Below the pieces are notes generated by a model that was not told the origin of the DNA, made no database searches, and saw nothing but the letters and a program-made list of their open reading frames with translations. Shown piece after piece: positions 15,059-25,000 of a DNA stretch of 64,000 nt. The translations under genes and the position numbers were made by a program. The DNA is from Bradyrhizobium retamae. Its GTDB lineage: Bacteria > Pseudomonadota > Alphaproteobacteria > Rhizobiales > Xanthobacteraceae. Location: NCBI RefSeq assembly GCF_001440415.1, contig NZ_LLYA01000112.1, positions 372,001-436,000 on the forward strand. Reading direction: 5' to 3'. How positions within the stretch are numbered: position 1 is the first letter of the stretch; each line of letters opens with the position of its first letter.

Positions 15059-17065
15059 TCATCCGCGCTGCGGGCGCAACAGCCAGAGAAGATAGGGCCC
15101 GGCGAGCATCATCGCGAAAATGCCGGCCGGCATCTGGAACGGAAATATCACCATTCGCCCGGCCCAATCGGCAAACACCATCAGGATGGCTCCAATCAGC
15201 GCGGCCAGCGCCGTCTGATGAACCGCGCGCTGCGCCCCCATCATTCGCGCCATATGCGGCGCGATAAAACCGACCAGGCTCAATAGCCCGACCATCAGCG
15301 TCGCGGTCGCCGTCAACAATGCGGTCAGCAGCATGATGATGATGCGGCTTCTCGCCATCGATACGCCGACCGAACGCGAGGCCGCCGAGCCGAGCGGCAG
15401 AATGTCGAGCCAGCGAGACAGCATCGGCACCATGATCAACAAAAGGGCCGCCGCGGCGGCGAGCACCGAGGCCTCGGCCGGACTGATCTGATAGAGCGAT
15501 CCGGTCAGCAACGACAGCAGCATGCCGATGCGCGGATCACCGGTCGCCAGCGCCATGGCGATGATTGCGCCGAATGCCGCGCTCATGGCGACACCAGCCA
15601 GCAGCACACGCTCCGGACTGAATTCGGACCGCCGGCTGAACAGCAGAACCATCCCGAGCACGATAAAGGCTCCGATCCCGCCGCCGGCGATCTGCGCCAC
15701 GCGGGTGTGGGAGGGAAGCAGATAGAGAAGAACGATCACGCCCATCGCGGCGCCGTAGCTGATCCCCATCACCTCCGGAGCCGCCATTGGATTTCCGGTC
15801 ATGCGCTGCAGCAGCGTGCCTGCCACCGCCAACGTGGCCCCCGCGGCCAACGCCGACACCACGCGCGGCCAGCGCCACGGCAGGAATTCCTGGATGCCGG
15901 CGAGACCACTCCAACTCCAGCCCTCGGCGCCGACCCCAACTGCGAGCGCGACCCAGACCACGAGCAACAGCAAGGCCAGACCAAACAGGATCACCCGCCA
16001 GGGATGATCAAGACGTGGCGGAACGGATGGTGTGAGGTTTCCGACTGGAGCTGCGGACCGTAGCCGCGGCAACAGCACCAGCAACATGGGCGCGCCAATC
16101 AATGCCGTGGCTGCGCCGGCCGGCATCTCGCGATAGCCCGGCGGAATCAGCAGCACAAGCTCGTCCGCCAGCCACAGCAAGCCAGCGCCGCAGAGCGGCG
16201 CCCAAATCAGCCGATCGCGGAAACGTCGCGCGCCTGCAAGCATGGCGAGAGCAGGCCCGGTCAGACCGACAAAGCCCAACACGCCGACGACGCTGACCAC
16301 CGAAGCGCTGAGAGCGATCGCAATGCCAAGCGCGCAGACCCGCGCGCCTGTCAGTCCGAGGCCGAGATTGCGCGCGGTCTCGTCGTCGAAGCCGAGCAAG
16401 GTCAGCGGGCGGACCATCGCCGCGATCAGCACGAACGAAATCAGAAACCGCGGCGCCAGGAACGCCGCATTGCTCCAGTCCTGCTGATTGAGATAGCCCG
16501 CGCCCCAGATGAACAGGCCGATCAGGTAGTCATGGTTGAGCAACACCAGGGCCTGGGTCGTCACGGCGCAGTAGTAGCCCACGATCAACCCGGCCAGCAC
16601 CAGCACGACCGGCGATAGCGCACGTTTCCAGGTGAGGCCGAACACGCACAGGAACGCAGCGAACCCGCCGACCAGAGCAATCCACTCGCGGCCCAAAGCA
16701 AGCAGCGACGGCGCCCACAAGGTCGTCATGGCCAGCGCGAGATAGGCGCCGTTCGAGACACCGAGCGTGGTCGGTTCGGCCAGCGGATTGCGCAGCACCT
16801 GCTGACAGACGGCGCCGGCAAGGCCCAATGCTGCGCCGGCCAATAGCGCCACCGCAATTCGCGGAAAGACGGTATAGTGCACGAGCATCTGCTGCGGATC
16901 GTTGATTTCAGGACGCGACAGCACCGGCAACCACGCGTTAACGGGCAGATATCCCGACAGATGCCGAAAGGTCAGCGCAGCCGCCGCCGCAAACAATAAG
17001 CCGATCAGTATCGCAGGATGCATCTCGATCCCGGACCGGGCGGGCAGCGCGTCAACCTTGCTCAT
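15059..17065 (-). CDS. fhuB: Fe(III)-hydroxamate ABC transporter permease, fused double FecCD unit (668 aa)
   Basis: Two homologous FecCD permease halves are joined in one chain, the arrangement and length of FhuB. Each half carries the loop that contacts the ATPase and glycine-rich helices; examples are LRNPLAEPTTLGVSNGAYLA in the first half and MTGNPMAAPEVMGISYGAAM in the second. About 20 membrane helices are expected in the inner membrane. Start at ATG 17065 with AGGAAA upstream; it overlaps the end of the FhuD gene by 14 nt, showing translational coupling. FhuB-type permeases usually serve hydroxamate siderophores, consistent with the hydroxyornithine genes here. Confidence 0.93.
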   Translation of the reverse strand: MSKVDALPARSGIEMHPAILIGLLFAAAAALTFRHLSGYLPVNAWLPVLSRPEINDPQQMLVHYTVFPRIAVALLAGAALGLAGAVCQQVLRNPLAEPTTLGVSNGAYLALAMTTLWAPSLLALGREWIALVGGFAAFLCVFGLTWKRALSPVVLVLAGLIVGYYCAVTTQALVLLNHDYLIGLFIWGAGYLNQQDWSNAAFLAPRFLISFVLIAAMVRPLTLLGFDDETARNLGLGLTGARVCALGIAIALSASVVSVVGVLGFVGLTGPALAMLAGARRFRDRLIWAPLCGAGLLWLADELVLLIPPGYREMPAGAATALIGAPMLLVLLPRLRSAAPVGNLTPSVPPRLDHPWRVILFGLALLLLVVWVALAVGVGAEGWSWSGLAGIQEFLPWRWPRVVSALAAGATLAVAGTLLQRMTGNPMAAPEVMGISYGAAMGVIVLLYLLPSHTRVAQIAGGGIGAFIVLGMVLLFSRRSEFSPERVLLAGVAMSAAFGAIIAMALATGDPRIGMLLSLLTGSLYQISPAEASVLAAAAALLLIMVPMLSRWLDILPLGSAASRSVGVSMARSRIIIMLLTALLTATATLMVGLLSLVGFIAPHMARMMGAQRAVHQTALAALIGAILMVFADWAGRMVIFPFQMPAGIFAMMLAGPYLLWLLRPQRG

Positions 17066-17984
17066 TGTTTTCCTGCGGCAAACGTTCGGCGAGAAGGCGT
17101 GCGAAGCGTTCGGCCGCCGGCACGCCGCCATAGAAAAATTGATTTCCCAGCACCGTCAGCCGCCCCGAGCGGAGGAACGGCAAGGTCCGCAACACTGGGC
17201 TTGCGTTGAGCAAGGCTTCAATATCGGCAACCCGCGAACTCATCAGAACCAGCCGCGCATCCGGAACCGCAGCGAGCACTTCAAGACCAACGCTGGTATG
17301 TCCCCACGGACCGCTCTGGCCGGTCCAGGCATTCTTCAACCCGAATTGACTGAGGACTTCCTGGTAAAGGCTGTTCGGCCCGAACACGAGCGCACGGTTG
17401 CGCGCGATTTCGCTGACGAGGTACAGCGGCTTGTCGTTGCGACCGCGAAGCTGATCGTGGTAGCCGGTCATGGCGGCATCGAAACGCGCCAGATAGGCCT
17501 CGCATGCCGCCTGCACGCCGAGACGCTGAGCCAGCTCCATCGTCGAACTGCGCGCTGTTTCAAGCGGATGCCGGCCGGGCTTGAAAATCGTGAAGACCTC
17601 GACCGGGGCAATCAGCTTGAGCCGGGGTATTGCGGCAGTGATACTGGGATCGATGATGATGATATCAGGCGCAAAACTCTGCAGCAATTCGAGATTTGGC
17701 TCCGAACGCAGGCCGATCTCCTGAACGCTGGACGGGACAGCCGGCTCGACGACGAGCCGGTTGTAACGCTCGATCTCCGGCACAACCAGCGGCACGACGC
17801 CGAGCGCCAGTATCGTCTGCGCGCAGGCCCAGCCGAGCGTGGCGACACGGGGGCCTTCTTGCGCGGCGGCTTGAGCAAGCGCCATCGGCCAGCCGCCTGC
17901 AACCACCCCGCCGCCGATGCCCGCGCCCACTGTGAGAAACGCGCGGCGAGACAGTCTGTAGTCGGAGAGTAAATTCTTGCTCAT
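17052..17984 (-). CDS. fhuD: Periplasmic iron-siderophore-binding protein with Tat signal (310 aa)
   Basis: The N-terminus has a twin-arginine export signal (SRRAFLTVGAG, then a hydrophobic stretch to MALAQAAAQ near residue 42), so it is exported folded to the periplasm. The mature part has the two lobes of the FecB/FhuD class with VATLGWACAQTILALGVVPL, PDIIIIDPS, and LVSEIARNRALVFGPNSLYQ. It delivers ferric siderophore to FhuB. The gene overlaps fhuB and follows the esterase gene by 76 nt, probably in the long NRPS operon. Confidence 0.92.
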   Translation of the reverse strand: MSKNLLSDYRLSRRAFLTVGAGIGGGVVAGGWPMALAQAAAQEGPRVATLGWACAQTILALGVVPLVVPEIERYNRLVVEPAVPSSVQEIGLRSEPNLELLQSFAPDIIIIDPSITAAIPRLKLIAPVEVFTIFKPGRHPLETARSSTMELAQRLGVQAACEAYLARFDAAMTGYHDQLRGRNDKPLYLVSEIARNRALVFGPNSLYQEVLSQFGLKNAWTGQSGPWGHTSVGLEVLAAVPDARLVLMSSRVADIEALLNASPVLRTLPFLRSGRLTVLGNQFFYGGVPAAERFARLLAERLPQENNEQG

Positions 17985-18033
17985 GGGGTGCGACTCGGGA
18001 ACGGCTTGCGGCGAGGCTGCGAGAGACGGGAGT

Positions 18034-18050
18034 TATGACATAGCGTCATA
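18034..18050. promoter_or_regulatory. Inverted repeat TATGAC-N5-GTCATA before the FhuD gene
   Basis: A perfect 6-bp inverted repeat with a 5-nt spacer in the 76-bp gap between the esterase stop and the fhuD start. It may be an operator for internal transcription of fhuDB. It lacks the T-run of a terminator. Confidence 0.35.
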
Positions 18051-18060
18051 TGCCATACCT

Positions 18061-19077
18061 TCATATGCTCTGTCTTTCCATGCCCGGCCGCCGCCTTTCG
18101 CCTGCGGCGCGAAACGCGCTAGCCAGCGCCTGCCCGATCGCCGCCCGCGCCTGCAGGGCATCGGCCACGACATTGCCCATCCGCAGAAACTCGTGGATCA
18201 TGCCCGGATAGACCTGCAGGTCGACGGGAACGTCGGCGGCGCGGAGCCTTGCTGCGTAGTCGCGCCCTTCGTCCACCAGGGGATCGTATTCGGCAAGCAC
18301 GATGAGCGCCGGGGGCAACCTCGAGAGATCTTCCGCAGCCAGCGGCGCAAACCGCCAGTCGTCACGGTCTGAATCGTCGCGGAGATACTGCCGGAAGAAC
18401 CAGTCGACGGTGCTGCGTTCCAGGAGATAACCGGAACCGTATCGTTCGTAGGAATTAGATGTTTGCCGGGAGCTCAGACCGGGATAGGCGAGCACCTGGA
18501 GAACAGGCTGCGGCAGGTTTCGGTTCGCTCTTGCTTCGATGGCAAGCGCCGCGGCGAGCGTGCCGCCAGCGCTATCGCCGCCAACGGCGACGCGATCGGC
18601 ATCCAACCCCGCAGCCAGCCCATCGCGGCCGATCCAGGCCAGCGCATCGACCGCATCCTCGAACGCGGTCGGAAACTTGTGCTCCGGCGCAAGCCGATAG
18701 CCAACGGACAGCACGGCCGCGCCGCTATCTTCGGCGAGACCGCGGCACAATGGCTGATGTGAGTCCAGGCTTCCGACGACAAAGCCGCCGCCGTGCATAT
18801 ACAGAAGGACCGGCGCCGGATTGCGACGGCTCGGCTCCTCCTTGGCGTAGAGCCGCGCGTCGATCGCGGCTCCATCGCGCGTCGGCAGCGCGAGTTGACG
18901 CTCATACGCGAGCGCCGGCGGATCGAGATCGAGCAACGGTGAGGATGCATCGAAATCAGCGCGTGCCTGTATGGCCGTCAATTGCGGAAACGGAATGCGT
19001 GATCCGCTTTCGGTGCCAACCTGCACCATCTCGAGCAGCGCGGCGATATCGGGATTAAGGCTCATGCCAACGTTCAC
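18061..19077 (-). CDS. Alpha/beta hydrolase, HSL-family esterase, coupled to the NRPS (338 aa)
   Basis: The oxyanion-hole motif HGGGFVVGSLDSH lies near residue 94 and the nucleophile elbow GDSAGG near residue 168. The acid and base are in EYDPLVDEG and PGMIHEFLRM. This is the hormone-sensitive-lipase (GDXG) family, which cleaves short acyl or lactone esters in the cytoplasm. The GTG start at 19077 overlaps the stop of the last NRPS as GTGA, so expression is coupled; an ATG at 19065 is an alternative. In this context it may open a siderophore lactone or remove the acyl chain after import. That is inference; a housekeeping esterase cannot be excluded. Confidence 0.85.
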   Translation of the reverse strand: MNVGMSLNPDIAALLEMVQVGTESGSRIPFPQLTAIQARADFDASSPLLDLDPPALAYERQLALPTRDGAAIDARLYAKEEPSRRNPAPVLLYMHGGGFVVGSLDSHQPLCRGLAEDSGAAVLSVGYRLAPEHKFPTAFEDAVDALAWIGRDGLAAGLDADRVAVGGDSAGGTLAAALAIEARANRNLPQPVLQVLAYPGLSSRQTSNSYERYGSGYLLERSTVDWFFRQYLRDDSDRDDWRFAPLAAEDLSRLPPALIVLAEYDPLVDEGRDYAARLRAADVPVDLQVYPGMIHEFLRMGNVVADALQARAAIGQALASAFRAAGERRRPGMERQSI

Positions 19078-22000
19078 TCCGCCGGTTCCGGCACCGTGTC
19101 CTGCGAAGCAGCCGATGCCGTCTCCGGCACGAGCAGCCTGCAGATCCCATCGAGCAAGCCGGCATCCCTCAGGATCGTGAAGTGGTTGTCTCCGATGACG
19201 CCGCGGTCAATGGCGTCAGGCAGTTGCGTCTCCAGCCGATCGCGCTGCGTCAGGCGGCCCGACGTCCACCAGCACAATGGCCTGATTGCAAGACAGCGCG
19301 GCGGCGCGGCATTCTGCGTCAGGGTCTTGAGGTGCCGGCCTACTGCGAAGGCTGCTGACAGGTCGTCGACGCCGAGCAGTGTGTCGTCCGCCGATGCTCC
19401 CTCCCCCAATATCTGTGCGACCAGACGCCGGACGCTCTCGGATGTCTCCGGCATGCCTGCGGCCTTCGCTTCCTCCACATGCGAGCTGATACCAACAGCG
19501 TGCGGAAGAACGGCCGACAGCAATCCCGCGAGATCATCGATCCAGTGGGCTGACGCTGCCTGCTGCTCCGATCCGCCGTGCTGCCGCAGCACAAAGCTGT
19601 CGACCATCAGGAGACAATCGACGCGTTCACCGCACCGTTCAAGTTCGGCGGCAACAAGAGTGACGAGTAGGCCCCCAAGCGACCAGCCGACCAAGCTATA
19701 GGGCCCTTGCGGCTGAACCTGCCTGATCTCGTTCGCATAGTCCGCCGCCATCGCTTCGAGCGACCGGTCGCTCCACGAACTGTCGACCAGCATCCTGGAC
19801 TGCAGACCAATCACCTGCCGCCGTCCTTCGAGGCGTCGCGCCAGCGGCCCATAATCGAAGACGGTGCCGAAGCCGCCATGCACGCAAAACACCGGATGCA
19901 CGCCACGAACCGCGGCATTCAGCGGCAGCAACGCTGTCGGCGGCGGCGCAGCGGCGGGCACGGAGGAAGCGTTATCCGCGAGCAGCGCGCGGATCGTGGG
20001 CTTCTGCAGTAGATCGCGCAGCTTGATCTCTGTGCCAAACGTCTTGTCCTGCCGCAGCCGGGCCACGACCTTCAGGCTGAGAATCGAATTGCCGCCAAGC
20101 TCGAAGAAATTATCGGTGACGCCGACCTGCGGCAGCTTGAGGATGTCGGCCCACAGCCGCGCCATCGCGGTTTCGGCCGGCCCTTGCGGAGCCACGAAGC
20201 TTCGCCCGGCCGAGTCGGGGGTCGGCAGCGCACGCCGGTCAACCTTGCCGCTCGACAACACCGGCAGTCGCTCAAGCACCATGATCCGCGCCGGCACCAT
20301 ATAGAGCGGCAACGTCTGCTTCAGAAAATTTGTCAATCTGTCGACCAGAGCCTCGGCAGCGTCTCCCGCTCCGCTCTTTGCCGCCTTCGGCGCGACATAG
20401 GCAACGAGTTGATTTCCCGCCGCGCCGGGCAACGCCAACACGGCCGCCTGTTCGATTTCCTCGTGACGAAGCAGCGAGGTCTGGATCTCTCCAAGCTCAA
20501 TCCGGAAGCCGTTGACCTTGACCTGGTCGTCGCTGCGGCCGAGATATTCGACGGTACCGTCCTTGCGCCAGCGCGCGAGGTCGCCGGTCCGGTATAGCCG
20601 CCCGCCCGGCACCGCAGCGAATGGATCGGGCACGAAACGCTCGGCAGTCATGCCGGCCTTGCCGTGATAGCCGCGCGCCAGTCCGAATCCGCCAAGATAG
20701 AGCTCGCCGGCGACACCGGCGGGAATGATATTGAGCGAACTATCGAGGATGTAGGCGCGGCGGTCACCGACCGGCAGACCGATCGGTGCGTAAGGTGTCT
20801 CGCATTCGGATGCGCCATCGACCTTCCAGACCAGCGGCGTGACGACGGTTTCGGTCGGACCGTAACCGTTGATCAGGATGCGCGGCTTCAGAACGCGCCT
20901 GACCTTGTCGAAGCCAGCCTTCGGCATCGCCTCGCCGCCGAACGAGTAGAGCTTGACCGGCGGCGGATTGCCCGCCTGCTCGACCGCCTCCGCAACCTGC
21001 TGCAGATAGGCCGGCGGCAATCCGATATGGCTGACGCGATGCGCGTGCAGGTTCTCGACCGTCTGCTCCGGCGTCCACAATTCTGCATCCCGCATCAAGA
21101 GACGCGCGCCATGCGACAAGACCGTCAGCCAGCGTTCATGGGCACCATCGAAGGCGAGCGACAGGAAGTGCAGCTCGCACGAGCTCTCGTCGATCTCGTA
21201 GATGCTGCCCGTGACCTGACAGTGCATCGCGAGCGGCCCATGGGCGACGGCGACGCCCTTTGGCGTTCCCGTCGAGCCGGACGTGTAGATCAGATAAGCG
21301 AGGTTCTCAGGGTGCAGCTCCGGTTGCGGCGCATGCTCCGGCCCAGCATCGAAATCGAACGTCGAAAGGGAAACTCTCTCGACACCATCCAAGCCTTCCC
21401 GGACATCGAGCTGTCCTGTCAGCAAGAACGATATCCCGGCATCGCGCATGACAAAGGCGCGCCGCTCGGCCGGAATCTCCGGATCGAGCGGAACGTAGGC
21501 CCCGCCCGCCTTCAGGACGGCCAGCAGCGCGACCATCGTGGCTTCGGTTCGCTCGACCACGACGCCGACGCGCTGCTCAGACTTCAGCCCACGGCCGATC
21601 AGGTGATGGGCAAGACGATTGGCCCTGGCGTCGAGCGCACCGAATGAGAGCGTTTTGCCGCCGATGGTAAGCGCCGTCCGTTCCGGATGACGCCGCGCGT
21701 GGATGCTGATCGACTCGTGAACCAGCGGCAATGCGGCCGCCGACATCGCGTGGCGATTGCAATTTTTGGCGAGAGCATCGTCGATTGCCGTGACCGGGTC
21801 GATACTGCCAAGCAACGCCGACGAATCGCGCCTCAGAATTTCAAGCAGACGCTCGAACTGCGCCTTGATCTGCCCCGCCTGTACCGCCGTAAAGTGGCTC
21901 GGCATATAGGTGTACTCGACCTGAAGCGTATCCTCGACGAGCACCGACAGGTCCATCGGATAGTTCGTGACGTCGACATTCCTAAGGCCGCCGAACTGCA

Positions 22001-25000
22001 GTGAGCCGTCGCCCCGGTGCATGCTGCGTTCGATCGGATAGTTTTCGAACACGATGATGCTGTCGAACATCGCCTGACCGGCACGGCCGGCCCAGCTCTG
22101 GATATCGTAGAGCGGCGTATGCTCGTAATCCCAGATCGCCGAATTGCGATCCTGAAGCGCGCGCAGCCATTCTCCAACCGTGCTGGCGGACGCCGGCGTT
22201 TCGATCACGGGCAAGGTATTGATGAAGAGCCCGAGCATCTGCTGCGATCCGTCGAGGCTAGCCGGGCGGCCGGCAACCGTAACGCCAAACGTCACCGTCT
22301 GCTGGCCGGTATAGCGCTGCAGCAGCAGCGCCCAGATGCCCTGAACGATGGTATTGAGCGTGATCCGCTCACGGCGCGCGAATGCTTTCAGCTCCGCGGT
22401 CGCCGTCTCTCCGAGCCGCGTGTAGCAGCGCTTGTGGCCCGATGCATCATGGCGGCGAGCACCGAAAGCGTCCGCCAGTTGCGTCGGCTCGTCGAAGCTC
22501 TTGAGCTGTTCGCGCCAGAAATGTTTGGCAGCCTTGGCGTCCTGCGCCAGCAGCCAGGCGATATAGTCGCGGTAACGCGTCGGGTTCGCCGCGGGCGCGC
22601 CGCCATAATAGCATTCCAGCACTTCCCCGACGAACCTTGCCGAACTCCATCCGTCCATCAGGATGTGATGATAGGTCCAGATCAGCCGATAGAGTTCGTC
22701 CTCGAGGCGCAGCAGCCGCACTCGCTGCAGCGGCGGTGTCGAGAGATCGAACTCGGCGGCGCGTTCGTCGGCAAGCGCCGCCGCAATCCGGTCCTCATCA
22801 ATGGTTTGCCCGCGCCAGTCCTCCTGTTCGAACGGCGCGACGGCGTCGCGATAGACGGCTTGCAACGAAGACCCGGCAAGCTCGCGCCACAGAAAGCCAG
22901 TCCGAAGCACCTGATGGCGTGCGGTCACCTCGCGCCATGCTCTCCCGAGACGCTCCGCATCAAGTCCGCGGATTTCAACGCTGACCTGGTTGACGTAGAC
23001 GCCGCTGCCGGCATCGCGCAGGCTGTGGAACAGCATACCCTGCTGCATCGGCGACAGCGGGTAGATGTCCTCAATGCGGTCCCAATTCAGTCCAAGCCGA
23101 TCGAGCTGCTCGCTGGTCAAACCCGACAATGAGCCGCGCGCTGATGCCGGAGTGTCATTGTTCGGGCTGACGTCGCGGGCCAACGCGGCCAATGCTTCGA
23201 TCGTCTGGTGCCGGAAGACATCGCGGGGCTCGACGAGTACGCCTTCGCGGCGCGCGCGGCTCACCATCTGCAGCGAGATGATCGAGTCGCCACCGAGCTC
23301 GAAGAAGTTGTCGGTGACGCCGATACTGGGCTGGCGCAGCAGATCGGCCCAGATCGCGGCGAGCGCCGCTTCCATCGGCGTACGCGGTGCGACGCGCTCG
23401 GTTGATGTCGCGAGCTGGTCCGGGGCCGGAAGCGCCTTGCGGTCGATCTTGCCGTTCGGTGTCAGCGGCAGCCGGTCCAGCACCACGATCCGTGCCGGCA
23501 CCATGTAGTCCGGCAGCAGCGACAACAGCGCGGTCTTGAGAGCTGTCCCGTCCAGCGACGTTTCACCGCTGACATAGCCGACGAGCTGGCGGGCAGCGCC
23601 GACCTCGCGCGCCACCACCACCGCCGAGCGTACGCCAGCCTGCGCCAACAGCCGCGCCTCGATCTCGCCGAGCTCGATCCGAAAACCGCGGACCTTCACC
23701 TGGTGGTCGGCGCGGCCGATATATTCGATCACGCCATCGGCGCGCCACCGCGCTATGTCGCCGGTGCGGTAGAGCCGCGCGCCTGGCCGGCCGAACGGAT
23801 CGGGGATGAAGCGTTCCGCGCTCAGCGCGCCGCGCCGCCAGTAGCCGCGCGCAAGGCCCGCGCCGCCGATATAGAGCTCGCCCACAACGCCAACCGGCAC
23901 GAGATTGAGGTCGTTGTCGAGGATATGAAGCGTGGTGTTGCCGATCGGGCCGCCCAAAACTGGACGGTCGTCCTGCGCATCGAGGCGGTGGCGGGCCGAC
24001 CACACCGTGGTCTCGGTCGGGCCATACAGGTTCCAGACCTCGCCGGCCTGCGCCACCAGCCGCCGCGCCAGGTCCGGCGGCAAGGCCTCGCCGCCGCACA
24101 GCACGCGGCAGCTTGGGGACAGTGATGGGCCGTCATGATCAAGCAGCATCCGCCAGGTCGAGGGCGTCGCCTGGATCATGGTCACGCCATGCCTGACCAC
24201 CATGGCCTTGAGCCGCGACGGATCATGCGCGGCGGCGCGATCGGCCAGCACCACGCATGCCCCGAGCGTCAGCGGCAGCCAGAGCTCCAGCACCGCGATG
24301 TCGAACGACAGCGAGGTCAGGCCGAGCACGCGGTCCTGGGCCGTCATGCCCGGCTGCTCCGCCATGGTCGCCAAAAAATTCGTCACGGCGTCATGGCGGA
24401 CCATCACGCCCTTGGGCAGACCGGTCGAGCCCGAGGTGTAGATCACGTAGGCCAGGCTTTCGGGGTGGACGGCGACATCAAGATTGCCACCGTCACCGTC
24501 CTCGCCGCTGTCATTCCCGTCGAGCAACCATGCCTCGGCGCCGGTCTCCTCCAGTACCGGCGCAAACTGATCCAACAGCGTCCGCTGCGTCAGCACCAAC
24601 GCGGCGCCGCTGTCGCGCAGCATATGCGCCAGCCGCTCCGCCGGGTAATCCGGATCGAGCGGCAGATAGGCCCCGCCCGCCTTCAACACCGCGAGCAGCG
24701 CGACCATCATCTCGACGCCGCGCTCCAGCGCCAGCCCCACCACCACGTCGGTTCGAACGCCGCGATCGCGCAGCCGCCGCGCCAGCCGATTGGCGCGCGC
24801 GTTCAACGCGGCATAGCTCAATGTCTCATCGCCAAACACCAGCGCGATCGTGTCGGGAGATTGATCGACCTGTGCCTCGAACTGCTCGACAATTCCCCGA
24901 CGCAGTGCATCGCGGCGCGTCTCGTTCGCCCGGGAGAGCAGCGCATGATCACCCGGGGCGCCGGCCGCGATCATGCCGACGGGCCGGTCAGCATCGACGC

